Shown here: positions 51,012 through 59,590 of the stretch, in pieces
Layout: the number at the start of each line of letters is the position of its first letter
How positions within the stretch are numbered: the stretch's first letter is position 1
Source: a virus
Direction: 5' to 3' (one strand)
Virus record (IMG/VR): IMGVR_UViG_3300025154_000049
Span: 1-64,000 of that record
Length of the DNA stretch: 64,000 bases
The notes under the pieces: generated by a model
Told to the model about the DNA's origin: nothing
The model's database searches: none
Seen by the model: the letters and a program-made list of their open reading frames with translations, nothing else
Position numbers and translations under genes: made by a program

Positions 51012-51040
51012 TTGACAAAACATTTACAAAATGTTATAAT
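51012..51040 (+). promoter_or_regulatory. host-type promoter TTGACA-N17-TATAAT (divergent pair, plus)
   Basis: Full consensus on the plus strand: -35 at 51012-51017, -10 at 51035-51040, TGT before the -10. Confidence 0.85.
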
Positions 51041-51087
51041 GTATATGTAAAGTGGTAAATTTATAATCGTAACTTGGGAGGAATAGG

Positions 51088-52002
51088 ATGTCAGAGGACA
51101 AAAGACAAGAAGTTATTTTAAGGGATGAGCGTGGTAATAATATTATAGAAGTAAATCCAGACAATATTGCGAAAAATCTTGTGGCAATGACTAACAGGGC
51201 AGATATAATGACCCCAGAGGATAAGAAGTTCTTTATAGAGAACACTGAGCGTTGGAGCATGGTACAACAGAATTGTCATATATGGAGAACTAATACAGAA
51301 AAACGTAGTATTTTATCTGAGTTGCCAACTACTCATCTTAAATTTCACCAAGCTATACTAGAAAATAAAGTATTTGTTGATGAAACTGTAAGATTAGCTA
51401 AAGATGCAGAAATTCAAAAGTTAGATGCAGAAGAGTTATATGTAGATATAGAGAATCTAAAAGAAGAAATAGCAGATTTAACAGAACAAAGAAGTGAATA
51501 TGAAGAAGATAGTAGTGAATATAAACAATTTTCTTATAGAATAAGAAAAAAAGATATAGAAATAAGAAAAAAGACAGTAGAATTACAAGAAAAAGCTTAT
51601 CAAATACAACAATCTGCTATTGCCATGGGGTACAGAATGGCTGAAAATCGTGCGTGGAAACAATTTGAAGATGAAATGATAGATGAAATGAGAGCAGACG
51701 GTCTTTCAGACGAAGAAATATGGGATAAAAATTCCGCTCAACTCCTTGGGTATTTCTATTTATTCTTAACTAAGTTTAATGCTGTTAAAAGTTCTACGGA
51801 TAGTGGAGAAGTTCACAATTTAACTTACTTAGCAAGATTCGCTGTAGATGAAATAATAAAGATAGGTAGCTTTGAGGATGCAGTTATTAGATGTGATAGG
51901 ACTCAGATTCAATCTTTGGTAGAATTAGGTTATATAGGAGTTAAAGAAGAGAATGGTAAATTATCAATAATGATACCTGAGCAATATAAAAAGAAAATAT
52001 AA
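51088..52002 (+). CDS. hypothetical protein with coiled coil
   Basis: 304 residues. Residues 115-200 form a long coiled coil (DIENLKEEIADLTEQRSEYEED...), and the C-terminal 100 residues are helical (YLARFAVDEIIKIG). No motif recognised. A consensus promoter and GGGAGGA ribosome site suggest abundant early expression. Followed at once by the HNH gene. Confidence 0.45.
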   Translation: MSEDKRQEVILRDERGNNIIEVNPDNIAKNLVAMTNRADIMTPEDKKFFIENTERWSMVQQNCHIWRTNTEKRSILSELPTTHLKFHQAILENKVFVDETVRLAKDAEIQKLDAEELYVDIENLKEEIADLTEQRSEYEEDSSEYKQFSYRIRKKDIEIRKKTVELQEKAYQIQQSAIAMGYRMAENRAWKQFEDEMIDEMRADGLSDEEIWDKNSAQLLGYFYLFLTKFNAVKSSTDSGEVHNLTYLARFAVDEIIKIGSFEDAVIRCDRTQIQSLVELGYIGVKEENGKLSIMIPEQYKKKI

Positions 52003-52013
52003 TTTTTAGTCTA

Positions 52014-52042
52014 TTGACAAATTTTTAATCTCCTTGTATACT
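52014..52042 (+). promoter_or_regulatory. host-type promoter TTGACA-N17-TATACT
   Basis: -35 at 52014-52019, -10 at 52037-52042. The -10 sits in the loop of the hairpin at 52027-52057. Confidence 0.7.
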
Positions 52043-52057
52043 ATGTATAAGGAGATT
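52027..52057 (+). promoter_or_regulatory. Shine-Dalgarno-masking hairpin
   Basis: AATCTCCTT pairs with AAGGAGATT (plus five inner pairs) around a 3-base loop. In read-through RNA this would bury the AAGGAG at 52049-52054; RNA started at the local promoter lacks the left arm and leaves it free. Confidence 0.75.
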
Positions 52058-52062
52058 TTTTA

Positions 52063-52677
52063 ATGATAAAGATATGTGTTATATGTAAAAAAGAATTTGA
52101 AGCTAAAAAGTCAGCTATTACCTGTAGCTCAGAATGTTCTAAAATACAAAAATACAATAAAAGAAAGATATATAAAGAGAAGAACAAAGATTTTATAAAT
52201 AAACAAGCTAGAGAATGGTTTTCCAACAATAAAGAGAAAACTTCAGAATGCCATAAGAAGTATAGAGATGCCAATAAAGATAAAATTAAAAAATATCGGG
52301 ATACTTGGTATAATAAGAATAAAAATTATAAATTTAGAATACAGAACGATTTATCTTTTAAATTTGTTTTCAATATCAGACAGTGGTTTAATAGAGCCTT
52401 TAGACACAATAAGAAAAGTAATAAAACTTTTCAATACGTAGATTATACTTTTGAAGAATTTAGAGAGCATATAGAAAAACAGTTTAAAGAGGGAATGTCT
52501 TGGGATAATTGGACTAATAGGGGATGGCACGTAGACCACATAAAGCCTATCTCTAAATTTAATTTCTTTAATGAAGATGGAACAGAGAACATAGAGCAAG
52601 TTAAAGAATGTTTCTCCTTAAATAATTTACAACCTTTATGGGCTAAAGATAATTTAAGTAAGGGCAATAGGTATTAA
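52063..52677 (+). CDS. free-standing HNH endonuclease (probable homing type)
   Basis: 204 residues. An N-terminal zinc knuckle (CVICKKEFEAKKSAITCSSECSK) is followed by basic helical linkers and an HNH core: WHVDHIKPISKF, then FSLNNLQPLWAKDNLSKGNR, with the H-D-H and N-L/Q-P-L-W hallmarks. This is the architecture of phage homing endonucleases. Flanked by its own promoter, a masking hairpin and a terminator, so it looks like a self-contained mobile cassette. Confidence 0.8.
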   Translation: MIKICVICKKEFEAKKSAITCSSECSKIQKYNKRKIYKEKNKDFINKQAREWFSNNKEKTSECHKKYRDANKDKIKKYRDTWYNKNKNYKFRIQNDLSFKFVFNIRQWFNRAFRHNKKSNKTFQYVDYTFEEFREHIEKQFKEGMSWDNWTNRGWHVDHIKPISKFNFFNEDGTENIEQVKECFSLNNLQPLWAKDNLSKGNRY

Positions 52678-52681
52678 GTAC

Positions 52682-52708
52682 AAAAACCTCCTATAATGGG
52701 AGGTTTTT
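52682..52708. terminator. bidirectional terminator after HNH gene
   Basis: AAAAACCTCC pairs with GGAGGTTTTT; A and T runs flank both sides, so it can stop both the HNH transcript and any from the right. Confidence 0.8.
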
Positions 52709-52737
52709 GATATGTGAAAACACATGGATTTATTCTA

Positions 52738-53007
52738 TTAAGCAGGAGGTAATTCTGCTTGTAATTCTTCTAATGTTTTAAGAACTACCGCATTGTCTAC
52801 TACTTTAATAATGGAATTAATAAAGTTATTGACTTGCATAAAAGTTGTTAGTTCTTCAGTAGGCTGAGGTATAGTATCGAAAATAAAATTACACCATACT
52901 CCTACGTCATTGTAGTTATCCCCACCTTGATTTTCGTCTATTCCTATACATAGGATAGAACCGCTTATTCCATCTGATGTTACGCATCTGTAAACAGTAT
53001 TTGACAT
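52738..53007 (-). CDS. fibre-associated small protein
   Basis: 89 residues, starting MSNTVYRCVTSDGISGSILC. Located directly downstream of the propeller fibre genes; possibly a fibre chaperone or tip cap. No motif recognised. Confidence 0.4.
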   Translation of the reverse strand: MSNTVYRCVTSDGISGSILCIGIDENQGGDNYNDVGVWCNFIFDTIPQPTEELTTFMQVNNFINSIIKVVDNAVVLKTLEELQAELPPA

Positions 53008-53049
53008 TTTGTTTCTCCTATCTAATTATAATTTAAAGAAGTAGTAAAT

Positions 53050-55290
53050 TTAAAAATATGATATTTCCGCTATCTTGGTTGAAGTTACTGGTAATGTTAT
53101 TTGGGTATTAAACTTTTCAGTTGTGCTGAGAAAGCTACCGTTAAAACCGCCAAAAGATAATCCTCCATTTTGTGAACCCGAAGAAGCTAAATCTCCCCTA
53201 GCAGTATTTAAATTACCTGTGTTAGTCCAAGTAGCTCCGTTAAACTTTTCAGTACTTACTATATAGGTAGGCACACTACCTCCAAAAACCAAAGCTGAGT
53301 TTTGAGTCCCACAAGCACTAGGAGCATTTCTTCCTACGTTTAGACCGCTGGTATTAGACCAAGTAGCTCCGTTAAACTTTTCAGTAGTAGGTTGGTAAGA
53401 ATACCCTCCAGTATTACCTCCAGTACTTAACCCAGAGTTCTGAGTTCCGCATCCAGTTAGATAATATCTACCCGTATTTAAATTACCTGTGTTAGTCCAA
53501 ACAGAGCCATTAAACTTCTCAGTCTTATCATAAGGAGATACTATACCCCCAAAACTCAACCCTGCATTCTGAGTTCCACAACCCGCTAGATTATAATTAG
53601 CAGTATTTAAGTTTCCAGTACCCGTCCAAGTAGAACCATTAAACTTTTCAGACACTGAGGAAAGAGTGCTACCGTCAGGAGTACCCCCAGAAGCCAATCC
53701 GCCATTTTGTGTTCCACACCCAGCCAATTTGTGTCTAGGAGTATTTAAAGAGCCTGTATTACTCCAAGAAGAGCCATTAAACTTTTCAGCTATTGCAATA
53801 TTAGAAGCTCCGCTATACCCCCCAAAAATTAATCCAGAGTTCTCAAACCCTGCCCCTGCTGGGAATCTTCTTCCGTATGTTAAGTTCCCACTAGAAGTCC
53901 ACACACCACCTATTACATCATCTAAGAAGCCCAGTGTTGCTAGGTCATTCTGTTCTTCTTCTGTTAATCCATTAGATGAAGGTCTTACTTCTACTGATAG
54001 ATAACAAGGAGCCGTTATTTTTATATTTTTAGCATTAAAAGAAGTTATCTCTTTAAAATCAGTATCATTTTTTAAATTTATATATTGAGAGAACAAAGGT
54101 TCCCCTATAAATTTCTCTGTTATGGCAGAAACAGAACCTACTGTTCCTCCAAAGCTCAATCCAGAATTCTGAGTTCCACAAGCCCCTAAAGAATTTCTAG
54201 CAGTATTTAAATTACTAGATAAAATCCAAGTAGCACCATTAAACTTTTCTGTTATATCTAAATAGGCAGTAGTTCCAGCACCTCCAAAGCTCAATCCAGA
54301 ATTCTGAGTTCCACTTCCTCCTAGGGTAGTTCTGGCGGTATTTAAGTTACCAGAAGCAGTCCAAACAGAGCCATTAAACTTTTCAGTAGTGTTAGAAGCC
54401 ACAGAGCCATCAATACTCCCCCCAAAACTTAATCCCGAATTTTGGGTTCCGATTCCTTTAGAATAGCTTTTATTATTGATTAGGGAACCAGTAGTAGCCC
54501 AAGTAGAACCATTAAATTTCTCTGCTGTATTGACGGGAGTGTTTACACCTACTGTTCCTCCGATGCTTAATCCAGAGTTCTGAGTTCCACATCCTGCTAT
54601 ACGAGCCCTAGCGGTAACTAAATTACCAGTGTTAGACCAAGTAGAACCGTCAAACTTCTCCGTTTTGTTTAAAGGGGTTCCAGCAACCACTAATCCACCA
54701 AAACTTAATCCACTGTTTTGAGTTCCACAACCTGCTAAACTTTGTCTAGCAGTAACTAAATTACCAGTAGCTGTCCAAATAGAGCCATTGAATTTTTCTG
54801 TTACGGCTGATGCTGTTCCAGTATTACCTCCGAAACTTAATCCACTGTTTTGAGTTCCACAACCAGAAAGGGCTACTCTGGCAGTATTTAAGTTACCAGA
54901 AGCAGTCCATATATTTTTTACAAAACTACTTATCAAATTAGTCATGTTAAAATATTTATCTCCAGTAGAAGAGATATAGAATTCTTTATACATATCATCC
55001 ATACTTAATATGGTGGCACTTCCACCGCCAGAACCTCCCCCAGTACCAGTTATTTCTAACCATCCAGTATTTCCAGAGCTAGTACTCTTTCTGTATAATT
55101 TTCCTGTTCCAGAAGTATTAATATCTTGATATAGTACACCGATAGTAGAAGCAACAACTCCTTCGGGAGAACCGCTTCCTTGTATAACTACAGCGTTATA
55201 AGCATTATAAATAATATTAAAATTAGCATTGACTTCAGGAGCTACCGCTAATGTCCCAGATGTAAATGTATAAGGTTTATTAATTGTCAT
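53050..55290 (-). CDS. propeller-type tail fibre protein 1
   Basis: 746 residues. An N-terminal 110 residues (YTFTSGTLAVAPEVNANFNIIYNAYNAV..., TGKLYRKST) probably attach to the virion. Then come six kelch-like repeats of the form W-T-x-TGNLNTAR...GCGTQNSGLSFGG...TEKFNG, a linker (about 400-450, LTEEEQNDLATLGFLDDVIGG) and six more, that is, two six-blade propellers. Such propellers often bind carbohydrates. Shares linker DNA with the next gene; a likely receptor-binding pair. Confidence 0.75.
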   Translation of the reverse strand: MTINKPYTFTSGTLAVAPEVNANFNIIYNAYNAVVIQGSGSPEGVVASTIGVLYQDINTSGTGKLYRKSTSSGNTGWLEITGTGGGSGGGSATILSMDDMYKEFYISSTGDKYFNMTNLISSFVKNIWTASGNLNTARVALSGCGTQNSGLSFGGNTGTASAVTEKFNGSIWTATGNLVTARQSLAGCGTQNSGLSFGGLVVAGTPLNKTEKFDGSTWSNTGNLVTARARIAGCGTQNSGLSIGGTVGVNTPVNTAEKFNGSTWATTGSLINNKSYSKGIGTQNSGLSFGGSIDGSVASNTTEKFNGSVWTASGNLNTARTTLGGSGTQNSGLSFGGAGTTAYLDITEKFNGATWILSSNLNTARNSLGACGTQNSGLSFGGTVGSVSAITEKFIGEPLFSQYINLKNDTDFKEITSFNAKNIKITAPCYLSVEVRPSSNGLTEEEQNDLATLGFLDDVIGGVWTSSGNLTYGRRFPAGAGFENSGLIFGGYSGASNIAIAEKFNGSSWSNTGSLNTPRHKLAGCGTQNGGLASGGTPDGSTLSSVSEKFNGSTWTGTGNLNTANYNLAGCGTQNAGLSFGGIVSPYDKTEKFNGSVWTNTGNLNTGRYYLTGCGTQNSGLSTGGNTGGYSYQPTTEKFNGATWSNTSGLNVGRNAPSACGTQNSALVFGGSVPTYIVSTEKFNGATWTNTGNLNTARGDLASSGSQNGGLSFGGFNGSFLSTTEKFNTQITLPVTSTKIAEISYF
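53880..53996. repeat. 117-bp repeat shared by both fibre genes, copy 1
   Basis: Identical to 56117-56233 over 117 bases, inside otherwise diverged paralogues; encodes the linker between the two propellers. Confidence 0.9.
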
Positions 55291-55307
55291 AATATATTAT
55301 TCCCTTA

Positions 55308-57518
55308 TTATCCGTAAATAATTTCAAAACTTTTTTGCCCGACAGTAGGAAGAGAAATTTGTGTATTAAACTTTTCAGTAATAGCTAATTTGCTACCATT
55401 GGAGCCTCCGAAACTTAATCCACTGTTTTGAGTTCCAGCACCAGCTAAATCAACTCTACCAGTATTTAGGTTAGACGTGTAACTCCAGATAATTCCATTA
55501 TATTTCTCACTAATGATACTGTTAAGTTCTCCTCCGAAGCTTAATCCAGAGTTTTGAGTTCCCGCACCACTAGCATACGCTCTACCAGTATTTAGGCTAG
55601 ACGTATAACTCCAGATAATTCCATTATATTTCTCACTGGTACTAAGGCTACTCTGTCCTCCAGCAGTTAGAGCATTGTTAGAATTTCCAAATCCGATTAT
55701 ATATGCTCTAGCAGTACTCAGATTGCCCCCATAACTCCATGAAGTACCGTTATACTTTTCTGTAGTATTTAAGGTTCCCGTACCTAAACCCCCAAAACAT
55801 AAACTAGCTGTTTGTGTTCCGCATCCCCCTCCGTAACCTCTAGCAGTGCCTAAGTTTCCCCCAGAACTCCATGAAGTTCCGTCGTATTCTTCTGTTAGGG
55901 ATAGATATGATGTATTATATCCTCCAAAGTTTAACCCAGAGTTTAGTATCCCACATCCTAATGATATGTTCTTTACTACACTTGTGTTACCCCCAGAACT
56001 CCAAGAGGAGCCATTGAATTCCTCTGTTATATTCGTTCTACCGATAGAATCTATACCCGCCACCGAAACCGCTGAATTTTGAAATCCAAAACCAGCTAAT
56101 TGTTGCCTAGCAGTATTTAAGTTCCCACTAGAAGTCCACACACCACCTATTACATCATCTAAGAAGCCCAGTGTTGCTAGGTCATTCTGTTCTTCTTCTG
56201 TTAATCCATTAGATGAAGGTCTTACTTCTACTGCTAAATAACAAGGAGTATTAAATATAAACGATTTTGATTCTTTAAATTGGTCTTCTACTACTTTTGT
56301 GTCATTCTTTAAATTTACATATATATTTAATAGAGGTTCCCCAACAAATTTCTCTGTTATGGCGGAAGAGGCACTAATATAACCTCCAAAAGACAGTCCA
56401 CTATTTTGAGTGCCACACCCAGATAAATAATTTCTAGCAGTGTTCAAAGAACCAGTAGTAGCCCAAACAGAACCATTAAATTTCTCTGCAACGGCAGAAT
56501 TAGAACCCGTATTTCCTCCGAAGGATAAACCTGAACTAGAAGTACCTCCCCCCTTTAAACCGTGTCTAGCTGTATTCAAAGAACCAGTAGTAACCCAAAC
56601 AGAGCCATTAAATTTCTCGGTAACAGCAGAAACAGAACCTGTGTTACCTCCAAAAGATAAACCACTATTCTGAGTTCCGCATCCAGATAGAATATACCTA
56701 GAAGTATTTAAGTTTCCAGAAGTAGCCCAAGTAGAACCGTTGAATTTTTCTGTTACTACTATGGTAGTTGATGTGAACCCTCCAGCACATACACCAGAAT
56801 TTTGGGTTCCAAAATCTGCAAATGCCCTCTTGGCAGTATTTAGTGAACCTGTAGCAGTCCAAGTAGCCCCATTAAACTTTTCAGTAACGGCAGAGTTTAC
56901 TGTAGTAAACCCCCCAAAACTCAAACCAGAGTTCTGAGTTCCACATCCCCCTATTACAAATCTAGCAGTATTTAATGAACCTGTAGCAGTCCAAGTAGCT
57001 CCATTAAACTTTTCAGTAGTTCCAGAGGGATTAGTTCCATCGGTACTTCCCCCAAAAGATAATCCAGAATTTTGAGTTCCACATCCACCCAACTGTAGTC
57101 TAGCTGTATTTAAGTTTCCAGAGGCAGACCAAACATTTTTTACTAAGTTAGTTCCTATAAAATTAGATACATTGAATATTTTATTTCCAGTAGTAGATAT
57201 ATAAAATTCTTCGTACATATCATTACCGTCAAGAATAGTTGCTGAGAATCCTCCGCCTCCTCCAGAGCCAGAGTCTATAACAGTCTGCCATCCAGTATTT
57301 CCAGAGCCAGATATTTTCACGTATACTAAACCTGTTCCACCTGCATTCTGGTCTTCATATAAAGTACCTATGTTAGCAGTAACAACTCCTTCAGGAGAAC
57401 CACTTCCATATAATACGATAGAATTAAATGCTGAGTATATAGTATCAAAGTTTGAATTAGCTTGTGCTGATTGAGCTAATGTGTTACTCGTAAAGTTATA
57501 AGGTTTATTTACTGTCAT
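55308..57518 (-). CDS. propeller-type tail fibre protein 2
   Basis: 736 residues, paralogue of the preceding gene with the same layout: an N-terminal domain with GTGLVYVKI, six kelch-like repeats, the same linker, then six repeats that diverge more (NSALTAGG, SIISEKYNG). It has a late-type element 51 bases upstream and an 18-base gap to the other fibre. Different repeat faces suggest different receptors. Confidence 0.75.
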   Translation of the reverse strand: MTVNKPYNFTSNTLAQSAQANSNFDTIYSAFNSIVLYGSGSPEGVVTANIGTLYEDQNAGGTGLVYVKISGSGNTGWQTVIDSGSGGGGGFSATILDGNDMYEEFYISTTGNKIFNVSNFIGTNLVKNVWSASGNLNTARLQLGGCGTQNSGLSFGGSTDGTNPSGTTEKFNGATWTATGSLNTARFVIGGCGTQNSGLSFGGFTTVNSAVTEKFNGATWTATGSLNTAKRAFADFGTQNSGVCAGGFTSTTIVVTEKFNGSTWATSGNLNTSRYILSGCGTQNSGLSFGGNTGSVSAVTEKFNGSVWVTTGSLNTARHGLKGGGTSSSGLSFGGNTGSNSAVAEKFNGSVWATTGSLNTARNYLSGCGTQNSGLSFGGYISASSAITEKFVGEPLLNIYVNLKNDTKVVEDQFKESKSFIFNTPCYLAVEVRPSSNGLTEEEQNDLATLGFLDDVIGGVWTSSGNLNTARQQLAGFGFQNSAVSVAGIDSIGRTNITEEFNGSSWSSGGNTSVVKNISLGCGILNSGLNFGGYNTSYLSLTEEYDGTSWSSGGNLGTARGYGGGCGTQTASLCFGGLGTGTLNTTEKYNGTSWSYGGNLSTARAYIIGFGNSNNALTAGGQSSLSTSEKYNGIIWSYTSSLNTGRAYASGAGTQNSGLSFGGELNSIISEKYNGIIWSYTSNLNTGRVDLAGAGTQNSGLSFGGSNGSKLAITEKFNTQISLPTVGQKSFEIIYG
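56117..56233. repeat. 117-bp repeat shared by both fibre genes, copy 2
   Basis: Second copy, in fibre protein 2. Identity beyond what neighbouring sequence shows suggests gene conversion or recombination at the linker. Confidence 0.9.
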
Positions 57519-57568
57519 GTTTTTAACCTTTATATCATAATTAGTATAATTTCATAGTTCATCCTAAA

Positions 57569-57578
57569 TATAATATAA
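57569..57578 (-). promoter_or_regulatory. late-type promoter element
   Basis: Exact element followed by TTTAGG, 51 bases before fibre 2. Confidence 0.65.
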
Positions 57579-57583
57579 AAGAA

Positions 57584-57603
57584 ACGAGGGTTTTAACCCT
57601 CGT
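57584..57603 (-). terminator. terminator after small basic gene
   Basis: ACGAGGGTT pairs with AACCCTCGT; followed on the minus strand by TTCTTTTAT running into the late element. Confidence 0.75.
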
Positions 57604-57638
57604 AAGAAATATCCTCCAACCGCCCTTCTAGTAGCCTA

Positions 57639-57731
57639 TTATTTACTAGATAGCCCTCTCGATATAAGATAAGATTCTACATATTTATCTTTTGGCACTT
57701 CTATTGCTTTCTTATTTTTCTTTCCACTCAT
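57639..57731 (-). CDS. 30-residue basic peptide
   Basis: MSGKKNKKAIEVPKDKYVES, then 10 more residues ending LSSK. AAAGGAG lies 7 bases before the ATG and a consensus promoter is 27 bases further up, so expression is well supported although the frame is tiny. Very basic N-terminus. An early host-takeover peptide is plausible but not demonstrated. Confidence 0.6.
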   Translation of the reverse strand: MSGKKNKKAIEVPKDKYVESYLISRGLSSK

Positions 57732-57757
57732 TTGTATCTCCTTTAATCTATACTACA

Positions 57758-57786
57758 ATTATAGCATGTTTCATTAACCATGTCAA
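57758..57786 (-). promoter_or_regulatory. host-type promoter TTGACA-N17-TATAAT
   Basis: Consensus on the minus strand: -35 at 57781-57786, -10 at 57758-57763, TGC before the -10. It overlaps the stop region of the thymidine kinase gene. Confidence 0.85.
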
Positions 57787-58370
57787 GTATAATATTGCCT
57801 AATGTAACAACAATTACATATAGGAAGGTATTCTAAATCGTCTCCCTCCAATATATTTACATCTTCCCAAACTTCACTAGGAAGTCCATTTACTCTTCTT
57901 AGAATCTTAGTAGCTCTTTTATCTCCACAAAAAAGACATTCAGAAAATAACCTAGTAATCTTATCTGCTCGCTCCATGAACATGTTCATTTTATTAAAGG
58001 AAGAACCTTTAAAATCAAATTCTAATCCAGAAGCTATTATACTTATATTATTCTCTAAACAATAATTAACAATATCCCTAAAGAAGACTACCCAATCTGT
58101 TATAAACTGTACTTCGTCTATATAGATAGTTTCTAACCTGTATAAACTATCACTGCTCTCATGCTCTTTTATTGTTCTTAAGATATCTTGGGAGTTATCT
58201 ATCTTTATCGCTGGATATTTTAATCCGCTCCTTGAAGTAATAAACCCGTCTTCTGTTCTTATATCTACTGAAGGGTAAAAAACTCTAAACTCTCCTTCGT
58301 CTTCAGATATTTTTCTGATAAGTAATTCACTCTTTCCACTCGCCATTGTCCCCGTGATAATCTCAATCAA
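57783..58370 (-). CDS. tdk: thymidine kinase
   Basis: 195 residues with a TTG start and GGAG ribosome site. P-loop ITGTMASGKSELLI at the N-terminus, the D-E-V-Q-F motif in IYIDEVQFI (about 84), and C-terminal zinc pairs CLFCG and CNCC with RADKITRLFSECLFC: the full set of a type II thymidine kinase. Supplies dTMP by salvage. Overlaps the 122-aa gene by 4 bases. Confidence 0.88.
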   Translation of the reverse strand: MIEIITGTMASGKSELLIRKISEDEGEFRVFYPSVDIRTEDGFITSRSGLKYPAIKIDNSQDILRTIKEHESSDSLYRLETIYIDEVQFITDWVVFFRDIVNYCLENNISIIASGLEFDFKGSSFNKMNMFMERADKITRLFSECLFCGDKRATKILRRVNGLPSEVWEDVNILEGDDLEYLPICNCCYIRQYYT

Positions 58371-58735
58371 TCAACTAACTCCTTTAATGTCAAATATTTA
58401 TTTCTATAGTCAATTTCACTAAAAATCTTTAGGTCTAAATAATTTAAATCTATTTTAGATAAGTTATTGGATATGAATTTATCTAATAAATGATTACGAT
58501 TCTCTAATAAGTCTAGTTTAACTACAGATTCTTGTTGAGAATTGTTTGCCCAGTATCTAACTACAAGATAATAGCCAGATTTTTTAATTTCCATAAAAGA
58601 TTCAATATGTTCACATCTCTCGTCATAGTATTTAAAATCAAAACAATCTAGTATATGTTCTATATATGAAACTGTTCCTATATCAAGTCTTCTTAGTTCT
58701 GTCTTATCTTCACTAAACTTCCAAAATTTTCCCAC
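58367..58735 (-). CDS. small hypothetical protein upstream of thymidine kinase
   Basis: 122 residues with a GTG start. Mixed alpha/beta (YIEHILDCFDFKYYDERCEHIESFMEIKKSGYYLVVRYW), no motif recognised. Coupled to the kinase gene by a 4-base overlap. Confidence 0.4.
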   Translation of the reverse strand: MGKFWKFSEDKTELRRLDIGTVSYIEHILDCFDFKYYDERCEHIESFMEIKKSGYYLVVRYWANNSQQESVVKLDLLENRNHLLDKFISNNLSKIDLNYLDLKIFSEIDYRNKYLTLKELVD

Positions 58736-58765
58736 TTGATTTCTTTCGTATTAACTATTATAATG

Positions 58766-58794
58766 ATTATACCACATGTTACCAGTTAAGTCAA
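58766..58794 (-). promoter_or_regulatory. host-type promoter TTGACT-N17-TATAAT
   Basis: -35 at 58789-58794, -10 at 58766-58771 with TGG before the -10; drives the 122-aa and thymidine kinase genes. Confidence 0.7.
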
Positions 58795-58820
58795 TATTGT
58801 TATTTAAACACTTAAAAGTA

Positions 58821-58850
58821 TTGATATTATTGGGTTTAAGGCTTTATATT
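58821..58850 (+). promoter_or_regulatory. weak host-type promoter TTGATA-N18-TATATT
   Basis: Plus strand, -35 at 58821-58826, -10 at 58845-58850; 54 bases before the secreted glycosidase-like gene. Confidence 0.4.
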
Positions 58851-58903
58851 ATAAGTACAAGAGGCTAGTAATCTGTTATTTTAATATAAGGACAATTAAA
58901 TAT

Positions 58904-59590
58904 ATGATTAAGAAAATTATTAGCCTAATTATGACCCTCACATTAGTTTTATTTATCTCTAATCCCATATCTTCTTGTGAAAATAAATATAGTTCTATGA
59001 TTATTAATGGAACAAGAGTTCACGTTTTAAAAGCAGATGCTAAAAATATAAAAATTATAAAAGAACAAGGTAAAATAAAATATCTTAGAACCGTAGTTAA
59101 AGAAAATAATGGATGGGGAGCTATAAATGCTTCCTTCTACAATATGAATAACCGTAAACCCTGTGGTCTTTTAATTATAGAAGGTAAGGTTATCTCTAAA
59201 AATGTGTATAACAGACCCTACATAGTCATAGGTGATAAAACTTATATATCAGATGACAAGAATATAAGCTCTGATGCTAAATTAGCAGTAGGGGGAGGAA
59301 GTTATCTATTAAAAGACGGAAAAAAATATTTTACCAATAATCACTTTAGTAAACAATTCACAAATTCAGTGGTTAGAAGAACATGTATAGGCATAAATAA
59401 AGAAGGGAAAGTTCTTTTAGTAGTTATTAGAGGGTCAAATATCTGGGGATGTGCTGATATAATGAAAAAGTTAGGAGCAGTAGATGCTATATCTTTAGAT
59501 GGGGGAACTTCTTCGCAAATGTACTATGAGGGTAAGTATATAGTAGCATCTAATAGGATAGCCCCAGTAGTTATTGTTGCGGGATACTAA
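58904..59590 (+). CDS. secreted phosphodiester glycosidase-like protein (NAGPA/DUF2233)
   Basis: 228 residues. An N-terminal signal (IKKIISLIMTLTLVLFISNP) is followed by ISSC, a possible lipobox cysteine. The body has INASFYN (about 75), the typical N-G/A-x-F-F/Y turn, and ends SLDGGTSSQMYYEGKY, the DGG-x-S/T signature of phosphodiester glycosidases. It would act on cell-envelope glycans outside the membrane. Faces the other genes and its 3' end overlaps a minus-strand gene by 20 bases. Confidence 0.75.
   Translation: MIKKIISLIMTLTLVLFISNPISSCENKYSSMIINGTRVHVLKADAKNIKIIKEQGKIKYLRTVVKENNGWGAINASFYNMNNRKPCGLLIIEGKVISKNVYNRPYIVIGDKTYISDDKNISSDAKLAVGGGSYLLKDGKKYFTNNHFSKQFTNSVVRRTCIGINKEGKVLLVVIRGSNIWGCADIMKKLGAVDAISLDGGTSSQMYYEGKYIVASNRIAPVVIVAGY

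Noticed and set aside
51024-51260. Minus-strand frame of 78 codons in the divergent promoter region
   Set aside because: Lies across the consensus plus-strand promoter and the start of the 304-aa gene; no ribosome site.
58904-59590. Host-derived gene suggesting a prophage
   Set aside because: One secreted enzyme does not show lysogeny; no integrase, repressor or attachment site was seen.
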